Position numbers and translations under genes: made by a program. Of a stretch of 12,809 bases of DNA, positions 5,011-12,015 are shown in pieces. The first letter of the stretch is position 1. Every line of letters begins with the position of its first letter. The stretch comes from Candidatus Saccharibacteria bacterium UBA4727 (GTDB lineage Bacteria > Patescibacteriota > Saccharimonadia > Saccharimonadales > Saccharimonadaceae), in assembly GCA_002404195.1 (NCBI GenBank), contig DHJF01000015.1, positions 455 through 13,263 on the forward strand. Reading direction: 5' to 3'. Below the pieces are notes generated by a model, which saw only the letters and a program-made list of their open reading frames with translations, searched no databases and was not told the origin of the DNA.

Positions 5011-5064
5011 ATGGCCTATATATTAAGATGCAGACCACAATCCGTGCGTCAATCGCTATATCTA

Positions 5065-5769
5065 TCAGTCGTGGTCGATTTGCATATCAAGCGCCTTCGC
5101 TAGCCAAATGCCATATTTAATCATCTTTTCAAGCAATGCCGGTGTTGGGCGATGATTTTCGGCATAGAGATACAAGCAACCCTCGCTAATCTCAATCGTC
5201 AGGCCGCCAAACTGCTCACCGATAATCTTTGTCAGCGCCGGATGAAACAGGCGCCCAGCACCGATGCTATGTGCTGGATCGGCATAGAGAGCATAGCGCG
5301 CCAGAAAGCCCGAGTCATATCCATCAGACACAGTCAGTGGTAGTCGCGTAAAATGCGAGAACTTCGTAAACAACTGCGCGTAAAATGATTCGGTATGCGT
5401 ATGAAGCCCTAAAAAGAGGTGGGGTAAATCGACTGATTGATGCAGGTCGAACGTCATAATTACCCACTCGTGCGTGCGAGCTGGCTTGCCTGGAAAGCGA
5501 AGTGTGTCGCTTCGCTCAACTAAAGCAATGTCGTAATCGTCGAACGACCCAATACAGTAGTGATTGTCGCGATGATGCGCCGAGACAGTTAAGCCGCGCA
5601 CTAACCGGTGTTCATCACCGTGCTGATCAACGTAACCGAAATACACCAAGCCCGTTTTGTTGGCAAAGTGCATAAAGACCCGTTTATGAAGTCGTGATTG
5701 AATCACTTTCGCTGGCACAAGTCGCTTCACGAGCTGCTTACTTTTAGCGGCAGTCGTGCGGATGGTCAT
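5065..5769 (-). CDS. Conserved-looking unknown protein, last gene of the glucan operon
   Basis: I do not recognise this 234-residue protein. It has a basic N-terminus (TTAAKSKQLVKRLVPAKVIQSRLHKR) and no clear membrane segment or signal peptide. A middle region is rich in His and aromatic residues (HEWVIMTFDLHQSVDLPHLFLGLHTHTESF, about 100-129). Near the C-terminus a probable helix follows the strand LTIEISEGCLYLYAEN: PALLEKMIKYGIWLAKALDMQI. The start codon overlaps the GH15 stop by four bases (ATGA, 5766-5769), so translation is very likely coupled to GH15. Being fourth in a glycosyltransferase-GH57-GH15 operon, it probably serves alpha-glucan metabolism, for example as a binding or regulatory partner; that is inference from position only. 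TGA is the stop. Confidence 0.85.
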   Translation of the reverse strand: MTIRTTAAKSKQLVKRLVPAKVIQSRLHKRVFMHFANKTGLVYFGYVDQHGDEHRLVRGLTVSAHHRDNHYCIGSFDDYDIALVERSDTLRFPGKPARTHEWVIMTFDLHQSVDLPHLFLGLHTHTESFYAQLFTKFSHFTRLPLTVSDGYDSGFLARYALYADPAHSIGAGRLFHPALTKIIGEQFGGLTIEISEGCLYLYAENHRPTPALLEKMIKYGIWLAKALDMQIDHD

Positions 5770-7709
5770 GGCTTTTTCTCTGTAATCGTATCAAGCAGTG
5801 AGGCAATGTATTCGGCGTGGCTCCAAGTCAGTGGTGCGACCGATACGAATGATTCGTCAACCGGGCTGAGCTGCTCGGAGAATATGCCAGTACTGCTGGC
5901 GTGGTCGCGTACCCAGTCGATAATTCGCATTGCGGCATCGTGTTGGTCGGTTTCGATATGATACTGAGCCAGCCAGAGCGACGTAATGAACCACGGGTTA
6001 CCAGTCGTATTGTGGTCAACGCGGCAGTATGAATCGTTCTCGTAGCGAGGCAGGCCAATCGCGCCGTCGTTCACGCCGAATGTTTGCTTGAGCGTCTCAA
6101 CCGTCGCCGTTAATTCTTCACTGCCGATGGGGAACAAGCCGAACATAAAAGCACCGAAGACGCTCGACATGTCGAAGGTATCGTTGTAGGTAAGTACACC
6201 GTCTTTCACGCGTACGCCCTTATAAAAGGCACGGCGCTCAGGGTTATATAAGTGGCGACGAGCAGCGGCCAGAATATCATCGGCTGCCGAGCGCCATTTG
6301 ACGGCATTGTCAGAATCGCTCGCCGCTTCAGCTAAGTCGGCTGCGGCCAGAAGCGCGGCGTAGGTGACGGATGTCGTATAGGTTGTCGTCAGATAGACTT
6401 CTTCCCATAGATCGTAGGACGGCTTTGGCAAGCCGGTTGTTTCGTCTATATATTCCGCCAAGAAATTAGCCATCGGTTGCACCATTGATTCATAGAAATC
6501 ATGTAACAACCGCGGTGAGGCATGCTGTTGGTAGAACTGCGCAAATACAAATAGGGTCAGCGCCGTCTCGTCTTCTTGGATTGGCGGGGCAACCTCACCG
6601 TCTTGGACGTACGGGTGCCAACTGCTTCCGAGTGCACCATCGGCCCGGTATTTGTGCATTAAGTAGCCACCGGGGTGAAGCCCGCGTCGACAAAATTCAA
6701 AGAAGCGGTAGGCCTCGTCTTTGTAACCCATCCGTATCAGTGGCCATAGGACGTAGGCGCCATCACGTGGCCAGCAGTAGCCGTAGGCATCGCGCGAATA
6801 ATTAAGCATGGTCGTGTCGGTACTGGCGATAACCGCGCCCCGTTTATCAATCTGTGACTTAATAATCATCACGCTACGGAGAAAGTTTTCGCGGTGACCG
6901 GGTGCAATCTTATCAGCCACTTGAACGGCCGGCTCTAGCCAGGTGTGCCACCAATTAGCTGTTTGGTGCAGTCGCTTTGAGACGCCATCCTCAAGTATTT
7001 GCTTATGAACATAGAGCGCTTCGCGCATCGAGGTACCGGCCGCAATCCAGTAATACACGCGCTGCGAACTGAGTCCGGGTACGTTAAATTTAAAGCGTAA
7101 AATAGAATCGACACGGCCATGTTCAACATTACAGAAACTAAGCTCGCCGTCGTCGGCATCGCGATACGAGCCTTCGTGGCCCTCAATTCCGAACAGACCA
7201 ACGGTGTATTGGTCGAATGGCCGGTCGTCTACAGTGCCTGAGATAATGAAGGCCCGACGGCCGCGATAATGCAAAATAGCGTTGCTGTCGGGTAGGTACT
7301 GGGCAGTGTCGGTATTACTGCGAGCGTCACCAATCACGAAAGCTTGGTGCATAAACAAGCGGACTTCACGTTCGTCGTCACGCAGGTTGACGACATGGAT
7401 GTTGCGGACAAAAGCGCTAATTTGAGCATCAACCGCATCGTCAAATTCAAGCAGTATGCCAATGTTGTCGTTGCGCGCCACGATATGGCCAACGAGTGCC
7501 CGGTGAGGATACTGAAACGAAATATTCCAGTTGCCGTCGTCAAGCCAGCTGAGAGCGCCATCAACCCAGATGCCTATTTTATGGCGCGGAGAATTACCGG
7601 CAGCGTGATTTTCAAGCCCAACGTAGGGGAAATAGAGATCATGCACCATGCCAAAACGGTTAATGCCGACATGCAGCTCGCCGTTACTCAGGACAATTGG
7701 TCTAGCCAT
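5766..7709 (-). CDS. GH15-family glucoamylase-like glycoside hydrolase
   Basis: A 647-residue GH15 protein; the family releases glucose from the non-reducing ends of alpha-glucans or splits related oligosaccharides by inversion. An N-terminal beta-sandwich region (about 1-260, starting RPIVLSNGELHVGINRFG) precedes the (alpha/alpha)6 barrel. Barrel landmarks: YCWPRDGAYVLWPLIRMGY (311-329), PPIQEDETALTLFV (375-388), DLWEE (433-437, expected general acid Glu), NPWFITSLWLAQYH (571-584), GIFSEQLSP (608-616, expected general base Glu) and LTWSHAEYI (627-635). The order and length match bacterial/archaeal GH15. No signal peptide is seen, so it probably acts in the cytoplasm. The start has a good Shine-Dalgarno (GGAGG, 5 nt before ATG 7709) inside the GH57 3' end, overlapping GH57 by 8 bases. 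It may be glucoamylase, dextranase or trehalase-like. Confidence 0.95.
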   Translation of the reverse strand: MARPIVLSNGELHVGINRFGMVHDLYFPYVGLENHAAGNSPRHKIGIWVDGALSWLDDGNWNISFQYPHRALVGHIVARNDNIGILLEFDDAVDAQISAFVRNIHVVNLRDDEREVRLFMHQAFVIGDARSNTDTAQYLPDSNAILHYRGRRAFIISGTVDDRPFDQYTVGLFGIEGHEGSYRDADDGELSFCNVEHGRVDSILRFKFNVPGLSSQRVYYWIAAGTSMREALYVHKQILEDGVSKRLHQTANWWHTWLEPAVQVADKIAPGHRENFLRSVMIIKSQIDKRGAVIASTDTTMLNYSRDAYGYCWPRDGAYVLWPLIRMGYKDEAYRFFEFCRRGLHPGGYLMHKYRADGALGSSWHPYVQDGEVAPPIQEDETALTLFVFAQFYQQHASPRLLHDFYESMVQPMANFLAEYIDETTGLPKPSYDLWEEVYLTTTYTTSVTYAALLAAADLAEAASDSDNAVKWRSAADDILAAARRHLYNPERRAFYKGVRVKDGVLTYNDTFDMSSVFGAFMFGLFPIGSEELTATVETLKQTFGVNDGAIGLPRYENDSYCRVDHNTTGNPWFITSLWLAQYHIETDQHDAAMRIIDWVRDHASSTGIFSEQLSPVDESFVSVAPLTWSHAEYIASLLDTITEKKP

Positions 7710-8934
7710 GCAGGCCTCCGTGTCGATGATGGGCCATTAAACGATAGCGCACGTCACGTAGGGCGTTCATGTAATACAAAAAAGCATCATAGGGCGAGTC
7801 GTACGGGCTAAAATAGGCGTGCACGTCACCGTCAGTGAACCATTTAGTACACATGTAGTAGGCATGGTCGGATGTTTGCAGCTTGCGCCAGTCGCCAATG
7901 AGGTCTACATCTTCAGTGCGAATCACCGCATCTTCGAGCGCATACAGATGTCGCATGGCTTCGTGTTGCATACTATTACCCAGCCACGCCGTGAGGTCAC
8001 GTTCGCTGTCGGCCCAGGTAACTGTTTGAGGCATACTAATTTCACCCTGTGGTTCATGGGCATCAATGGCTTCGCTCGTCGTATAAAACGTATTGTCGGG
8101 GTTTTGCAGCCACTTACCGACAAAGCTTTCGAAGAAGTTGAAGATACCCGTATCTTCCCACTGGTGTTCACCGAATGTTTCGTAGTCCATAAAAAGGTTC
8201 ACCAGCGGGCTGTCAGCAATAGAGGCATTCGCCCATTCGCTATACGTATCAGCGTTCAGTGGCCACTGCTCCCAGGCTTGATTACTAAAGCGGAAGGCCA
8301 AGTCATCGCTCAAGTGGTAATTCTTCAGCAGCAGGCTGATGCTCTTTGTGCCGGCCGGGCGGTAGACAAAGTTTGGACTACGCCACTGCAAGATGGGATC
8401 CCAGCCTTCGGCGAGGATACCCTTAAAGCCATAATCATCGGCCCATTTCGCCAGCTCGTCGTTATAGGCCAGCTCAGTATTACGAAACACCGATGTCTCA
8501 ACACCGAATAAATCACGGATCTTCTGGCGGTGCATTTCAACTTGGCGTTCAAATTCCGTACGGCTATAAAAGAATGCCAGGCTGTGGTAGTACGTTTCAG
8601 ACACAATCTCAACCCGGCCGGTCGCAACTAGGCGCTTGAAGCTGTCAAGCACATCTGGCGCCCACAGCTCGGCTTGTTCGATAAAGGTACCGGTAATACT
8701 CAGTGAGACTTTAAATTCTGGGTGCTTCGCCAGTAACTTTTCGAGCAGCGCGTTCATTGGGCGGTATGATTTATCGGCGACCTTACGAAGAATCAGTTCG
8801 TTGTTACGGTTGGCGTCGTTTTCCGGGTGGGCGTCGAAATAATCGTGCTGTTCGGCCGTGTCGAAAATAGTATACTGACGCACGCGGAGCGGCTGGTGGA
8901 CGTGGAGGTAAAGGACAATACCACGCTTGCTCAT
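7702..8934 (-). CDS. GH57-family alpha-amylase/branching-type glycoside hydrolase
   Basis: A 410-residue GH57 protein, a retaining family of alpha-amylases, 4-alpha-glucanotransferases and branching enzymes. I set the start at ATG 8934 (MSKRGIVLYLHVHQP), not the longer in-frame reading to 8997. ATG 8934 overlaps the glycosyltransferase stop as ATGA, AAGGAG lies 7 nt upstream, and the family begins just before HVHQP. Conserved regions: HVHQP (11-15), ITGTFIEQ (80-87), NTELAYND (152-159, nucleophile Glu about 154), LFMDYETFGEH (247-257, acid/base Asp about 250), and MPQTVTWADSERDLTAWLGN (301-320). At 410 residues it is on the short side, closer to compact alpha-amylase-type GH57 than to long branching enzymes. 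No signal peptide is seen, so it is probably cytoplasmic. Activity on maltodextrin or glycogen is inferred. Confidence 0.94.
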   Translation of the reverse strand: MSKRGIVLYLHVHQPLRVRQYTIFDTAEQHDYFDAHPENDANRNNELILRKVADKSYRPMNALLEKLLAKHPEFKVSLSITGTFIEQAELWAPDVLDSFKRLVATGRVEIVSETYYHSLAFFYSRTEFERQVEMHRQKIRDLFGVETSVFRNTELAYNDELAKWADDYGFKGILAEGWDPILQWRSPNFVYRPAGTKSISLLLKNYHLSDDLAFRFSNQAWEQWPLNADTYSEWANASIADSPLVNLFMDYETFGEHQWEDTGIFNFFESFVGKWLQNPDNTFYTTSEAIDAHEPQGEISMPQTVTWADSERDLTAWLGNSMQHEAMRHLYALEDAVIRTEDVDLIGDWRKLQTSDHAYYMCTKWFTDGDVHAYFSPYDSPYDAFLYYMNALRDVRYRLMAHHRHGGLHG

Positions 8935-10154
8935 ACGGTCACTCCTTGTTTCATATGGTCGTATAGCTGCATACATTTTGTGGCAACATCGTGCCACGAC
9001 AGGCGAGCATATTCGTGTTTGACGTTTGCTTTTAGCTCGCTGGCGAGAGCCTGCGAGGTCGCAATACCGACAATTTGGTCAGCCAGGACGTCAGTATCCC
9101 AAAAATCGTACCGAAAAATACTATGGAGTACTTCACCAACGCCAGATTGACGAGTGATAATAAGGGCAGAGTTATAGTGCGCCGCTTCAAGTGCGGTCAG
9201 GCCGAACGGCTCACTGACTGAGCTCATCACAAATATATCCGCCACGTTATAGGCGTCGCGCCACTGCTTACCGCGCACAAAGCCAGTAAAAAAGACTTTG
9301 TCAGCAATGCCAAGCTCGGCACTCAGCGCCATCAATTCGTCGCGCTGCTCACCATCACCAGCCAATAAGAAGACAAGTTTGTCGTGTTTTTCACAAGCCC
9401 GCGCTGCTGCTCGAATAAAGTGCGCCAAACCTTTTTGAATCGTAAAGCGGGTCACAGTAGCCACAATTGTGTAGCCTTCTTCTTTTAGCCATTCTAAGTA
9501 TTTATACGTCTGGTGGTCATATTCGTAAGCCCCAAGCGTTTGCACATCGATAGCGTTATGAATAACCTCAATTTTATCGGCTGGAATATCATATTTTTTC
9601 ACAATAATTGCCTTGGTGATGTTGCTCACGGCGATAATTCTATCAGCCATCATCAAGCCTTGATATTCAATTTCGTGAACAATCGGGTTACCTGACAGAT
9701 CGCCCGACCTATCAAATTCGGTTGCGTGGACATGAACAATGAGTGGCGCATCAGTCAGAGCTTTGGCGCGCATACCGGCTTCCATTGTGAGCCAGTCATG
9801 AGCATGAATAGCGTCCGGCTTGTGCTTTTTGACCATGTTCTCGACAAACTTTACGTATTGACGCTGAACGCCTCGAATATCACGCACATCTCCTGGTGTA
9901 ATCTTCTCTAGCGACTGGGTAGTGACGTACTTGCTGTCATACGCACCCATCAAGCCGTTGCGGTCGAGAGGCTCAAGTGGAGTTGCGGCATGAATCGTCA
10001 TAAATTCGGTATCTGGATGATGTGCCTGATAGGGGACGACAAAATCAATCCGCGCGCCTTGTTGCGCCAGAGCTTTAGACATATGGTAACAGGCCACGCC
10101 TAAGCCGCCACTGTTGTGCGGTGGAAGTTCCCACCCAAGCATTAGTATGTTCAT
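8931..10154 (-). CDS. GT-B glycosyltransferase (glycogen/starch synthase-like or GT4)
   Basis: A 407-residue GT-B glycosyltransferase. The N-terminal Rossmann domain begins MNILMLGWELPPHNSGGLGVACYHMSKAL; the GGLG turn (16-19) after the first strand resembles glycogen synthases and related GT4 enzymes. Further blocks: AIHAHDWLTMEAG (115-127), HVHATEFDRSGD (141-152), ADRIIAVSNITKAII (170-184), VIHNAID (197-203), VTRFTIQKG (234-242) and SEPFGLTALEA (314-324), the E-x7-E nucleotide-sugar site. It is shorter than classical GlgA (about 475) and could use UDP- or ADP-glucose. It is the first gene of the operon and overlaps GH57 by ATGA. Followed by two alpha-glucan hydrolases, it most likely extends an alpha-glucan or makes a glucoside they act on; the acceptor is unknown. 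ATG 10154 lacks a strong Shine-Dalgarno. Confidence 0.92.
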   Translation of the reverse strand: MNILMLGWELPPHNSGGLGVACYHMSKALAQQGARIDFVVPYQAHHPDTEFMTIHAATPLEPLDRNGLMGAYDSKYVTTQSLEKITPGDVRDIRGVQRQYVKFVENMVKKHKPDAIHAHDWLTMEAGMRAKALTDAPLIVHVHATEFDRSGDLSGNPIVHEIEYQGLMMADRIIAVSNITKAIIVKKYDIPADKIEVIHNAIDVQTLGAYEYDHQTYKYLEWLKEEGYTIVATVTRFTIQKGLAHFIRAAARACEKHDKLVFLLAGDGEQRDELMALSAELGIADKVFFTGFVRGKQWRDAYNVADIFVMSSVSEPFGLTALEAAHYNSALIITRQSGVGEVLHSIFRYDFWDTDVLADQIVGIATSQALASELKANVKHEYARLSWHDVATKCMQLYDHMKQGVTV

Positions 10155-10212
10155 ACCGTTTGCTACCAGACTATAACGCCCGAACGCTCCTTACTTGTAC
10201 TTACTTTCCTTC

Positions 10213-10241
10213 ATTATAGGTCGGCGCTTATGCTTTTACAA
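10213..10241 (-). promoter_or_regulatory. Promoter of the glucan operon: TTGTAA-N17-TATAAT
   Basis: On the minus strand TTGTAA (10241-10236), 17 nt and a perfect TATAAT (10218-10213). This is one of the best sigma70-like sites in the window. The leader to ATG 10154 is about 50 nt, in contrast to the leaderless starts elsewhere, and contains an AAGGAG too far upstream (about 30 nt) to serve that ATG. Confidence 0.78.
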
Positions 10242-10288
10242 CCTTGACATTACCTGAGACATATTTAGTCGTTATTCAGGGGAGGATA

Positions 10289-10297
10289 CGCTACAAT
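10289..10297 (+). promoter_or_regulatory. -10 box (CGCTACAAT) of the MscS gene, decides a GTG start
   Basis: TACAAT (10292-10297) ends 6 nt before GTG 10304. An in-frame upstream TTG at 10244 would place this promoter inside the coding region. The 6-nt spacing equals that at five other starts here. Confidence 0.6.
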
Positions 10298-10303
10298 AGA
10301 AGG

Positions 10304-11245
10304 GTGATTGACCAAAATAACATAAACAGTAGCGTACGCGATATTCAAAAGTTTTTCGACGACCCAGGCACATTTGGTGCGATTGTTATTTTGGGAATTT
10401 CTCTCATTGTGGCCTATATTTTGAGTCGTTTTCTGACCAGTGGTATCATCAAACTGGCTCAAATCGTCGGTGCGCACTCTGACAATGAATCAAATGAGGA
10501 TAGAGCACTTCGTCTTCGTCAAATTGAAACTTATCTCAGTGTTGCGATTGCCGCAGTGCGCGCCCTCATCGTTGCCGCAACGGGCATTGTTGTCTGGATT
10601 ACCATTAATCCGTCCGGTATCGGAGCCGCCGCAACCATTGGCGCCAGCGCCTTTTTCGTCGTGTTCGCCGGTCAATCATTCGGCATGATTATACGTGATA
10701 TCACCACCGGAACTGCCATGATTATCGAAAAATGGTTCAACGTGGGTGACTTTATTAAAATCGAACCATTTGTTGATGTTTCAGGAGTAGTTGAACGCTT
10801 AACACTGCGTTCGACGCGCCTCCGTAGCCTCAACGGCGAAATCATCTGGATTCATAACCAACAGATCCAAGCCGTCCATGTCACGCCACGCGGTGTGCGC
10901 ACCATGGCTGTTGATATTTTTGTACGCGATAGGGTAGCCGGCGAGCGCGCCATTGAAAAAATTGTCGGTACCGTCCCGACTGGTACTATGATGATGGCCC
11001 GACCACTGCGCATTAAATACGCCGAACGCTGGGACGATGAATTATGGCGCATTACCGTCGTCGGCTCGATGTTACCCGGCCGCGAATGGCTGGTCGAGCG
11101 CTATTTCGTGAATGCCCTCAAGGACATCGACGAAGGCGTTCCGAAAGCCGAGCGCTTAATCGTCCACGAACCGATTGCTCGCTACGCCGATAGTGAAGCC
11201 GACCGTCGCTTTAAGCGCGCCGTCCGCGTTGCAAAAGACAAATAG
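10304..11245 (+). CDS. MscS-family small-conductance mechanosensitive channel
   Basis: A 313-residue inner-membrane channel that opens under membrane tension to release solutes in hypo-osmotic shock. Three membrane helices are seen: about 23-45 (TFGAIVILGISLIVAYILSRFL), 79-101 (SVAIAAVRALIVAATGIVVWITI) and the pore helix from about 105 (GIGAAATIGASAFFVVFAGQSFGMIIRDITTGTAMIIEKW), with the small-residue pattern of MscS TM3. The beta domain follows: FNVGDFIKIEPFVDVSGVVERLTLRSTRLRSLNGEIIWIHN (145-185), matching the family's VGD...G.VE...LR.T.LR...G..V.IPN. The C-terminal alpha/beta domain ends with a basic tail. I choose GTG 10304 (MIDQNNINSS) because of the -10 box 6 nt upstream. It is divergent from the glucan operon; osmotic effects of glucan turnover would fit, but that link is inference. 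Confidence 0.93.
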   Translation: MIDQNNINSSVRDIQKFFDDPGTFGAIVILGISLIVAYILSRFLTSGIIKLAQIVGAHSDNESNEDRALRLRQIETYLSVAIAAVRALIVAATGIVVWITINPSGIGAAATIGASAFFVVFAGQSFGMIIRDITTGTAMIIEKWFNVGDFIKIEPFVDVSGVVERLTLRSTRLRSLNGEIIWIHNQQIQAVHVTPRGVRTMAVDIFVRDRVAGERAIEKIVGTVPTGTMMMARPLRIKYAERWDDELWRITVVGSMLPGREWLVERYFVNALKDIDEGVPKAERLIVHEPIARYADSEADRRFKRAVRVAKDK

Positions 11246-11252
11246 TTACCCC

Positions 11253-11281
11253 TAGCAGCTCGCCTAAATATCTGATACAAT
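11253..11281 (+). promoter_or_regulatory. Promoter of tRNA-Trp: TAGCAG-N17-TACAAT
   Basis: TAGCAG (11253-11258), 17 nt and TACAAT (11276-11281) with TGA before the -10. It is preceded by ACCCC as in the rpmG promoter. The -10 ends 12 nt before the tRNA 5' end. Confidence 0.65.
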
Positions 11282-11293
11282 AAGCCAGTGTAA

Positions 11294-11368
11294 AGGGGTA
11301 TAGTACAGCGGTTAGTGCGTAGGTCTCCAAAACCTGAAACCGTGGTTCGATTCCACGTACCCCTGCCA
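11294..11368 (+). tRNA. tRNA-Trp (anticodon CCA), CCA end encoded
   Basis: The acceptor stem is AGGGGTA/TACCCCT. The anticodon arm is TAGGT-CTCCAAA-ACCTG (anticodon CCA) and the T-arm is CGTGG-TTCGATT-CCACG. The discriminator is G with CCA at 11366-11368. Anticodon CCA without a UCA-reading variant agrees with TGA being a stop. Confidence 0.96.
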
Positions 11369-11385
11369 AGCATAATCACGGTGAT

Positions 11386-11410
11386 AAAAGATTTCCTCGG
11401 AAGTCTTTTT
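11386..11410 (+). terminator. Intrinsic terminator of tRNA-Trp
   Basis: AAAAGATTTC (11386-11395) pairs with GAAGTCTTTT (11400-11409), with one T-G wobble, over the loop CTCG; the T-run is part of the stem and extends to 11410. It begins 17 bp after the tRNA. A near-identical hairpin lies at 11981-12008. Confidence 0.82.
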
Positions 11411-11413
11411 GTT

Positions 11414-11422
11414 TGATATGAT
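11414..11422 (+). promoter_or_regulatory. Extended -10 (TGATATGAT) of the 2H phosphoesterase gene
   Basis: TGA-TATGAT ends exactly 6 nt before ATG 11429 and starts only 4 bp after the tRNA-Trp terminator. It predicts a leaderless transcript. Confidence 0.62.
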
Positions 11423-11428
11423 GAGAGC

Positions 11429-11929
11429 ATGAATTTAGAGTATCCATATCAACTTGTCGCGTTCCTCGAAAATGAGCCTGAAGTTGGTGAGCCGGTTTAC
11501 TACGGAGAGAACGGCTGGTTTCCGCATATTGCATTAAAGCGACGCTTCAAGACAGTAGGCACTACGGAGGATGAATTACTCAACAAGCTAGCTACGTACT
11601 GCAGTAGCACGCCAAGCTTCACTATACAGACGAAAGACCTAACGCAACCAGGCCGGATACCCGTTAGGGTTCTCGAGGTTGAAGCAACACCTCAATTAAT
11701 AAATTTTCACAATGGACTTATAGCATTTCTTGGACAGGCTATGCTCTCACGGTACCCTGAGCGAGATGGTAACAATTACTTGCCTCATATCACCGCAGAA
11801 TTTAACGGCCGAATGGTCATTGACCATGAAAAGTATAGTAATCGTAAGTTCTTAATTGATAAAATCTTTCTACTAAAAGACGTGGATGACGAGAACTCAA
11901 TTGCGCACGCCAAGTTAACGTTGAAGTAA
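11429..11929 (+). CDS. 2H phosphoesterase superfamily protein (2'-5' RNA ligase-like)
   Basis: A 166-residue protein of the 2H phosphoesterase/LigT-like type. Two His motifs about 87 residues apart are the hallmark: PHIALKRRF (32-40, H33-I-A35) and LPHITAEF (118-125, H120-I-T122). The first motif has Ala where most members have Thr or Ser, so one of the four catalytic positions may be altered. Family members act on 2',3'-cyclic phosphates or 2'-5' linkages in RNA or nucleotides; the substrate here is unknown. No signal or membrane segment is seen. The gene stands alone between two near-identical terminator hairpins, the left one belonging to tRNA-Trp, so it looks like a small cassette inserted after the tRNA. 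Confidence 0.8.
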   Translation: MNLEYPYQLVAFLENEPEVGEPVYYGENGWFPHIALKRRFKTVGTTEDELLNKLATYCSSTPSFTIQTKDLTQPGRIPVRVLEVEATPQLINFHNGLIAFLGQAMLSRYPERDGNNYLPHITAEFNGRMVIDHEKYSNRKFLIDKIFLLKDVDDENSIAHAKLTLK

Positions 11930-11944
11930 ATTAAAAGTTCTTAA

Positions 11945-12008
11945 CTCTTCCAGTAGGGGTTGCGAAGCTTAAGCACAATAATAAAAGACTTCTTCGGAAG
12001 TCTTTTAT
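11945..12008. repeat. Decayed direct copy of the tRNA-Trp 3' end plus terminator
   Basis: The stretch from TTCCAGTAGGGG through TCTTTT aligns with the tRNA-Trp 3' end and its terminator (about 11351-11409). Shared segments in order are TTCCA, GTA, GC, AAGC, then ATAAAAGA.TTC.TCGGAAGTCTTTT with two mismatches. The terminator part is certain; the tRNA part is a weaker match. Confidence 0.5.
11981..12008. terminator. Bidirectional terminator with TTCG tetraloop
   Basis: ATAAAAGACTTC (11981-11992) and GAAGTCTTTTAT (11997-12008) form a perfect 12-bp stem closed by TTCG. A's on the left and T's on the right let it serve both the 2H gene (+) and the 12016 gene (-). Confidence 0.92.
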
Positions 12009-12015
12009 GCTAATA

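Noticed and set aside
5032..5076. GACCAC/GTGGTC inverted arms between the two convergent genes as a terminator
   Set aside because: The loop is about 32 nt and no T-run follows, so it is probably chance.
7344..7811. 155-residue plus-strand ORF opposite the GH15/GH57 junction
   Set aside because: An antisense shadow of strongly coding genes, without a promoter or Shine-Dalgarno.
7819..8511. 230-residue ORF on the plus strand opposite GH57
   Set aside because: It lies wholly inside GH57, where every catalytic motif is intact on the minus strand, and it shows no recognisable domain or start signal.
8935..8997. 21-residue N-terminal extension of GH57
   Set aside because: ATG 8934 has a good Shine-Dalgarno and the coupled ATGA overlap, and GH57 proteins begin just before the HxHQP motif.
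10244..10249. Perfect TTGACA on the plus strand upstream of the MscS gene
   Set aside because: No -10-like hexamer lies 15-19 nt downstream, and TACAAT is 42 nt away. The MscS promoter is better explained by TACAAT with 6-nt spacing to GTG.
10244..10303. TTG start at 10244 adding 20 residues to the MscS protein
   Set aside because: It would place the likely -10 box inside the gene and add residues not expected in the family N-terminus.
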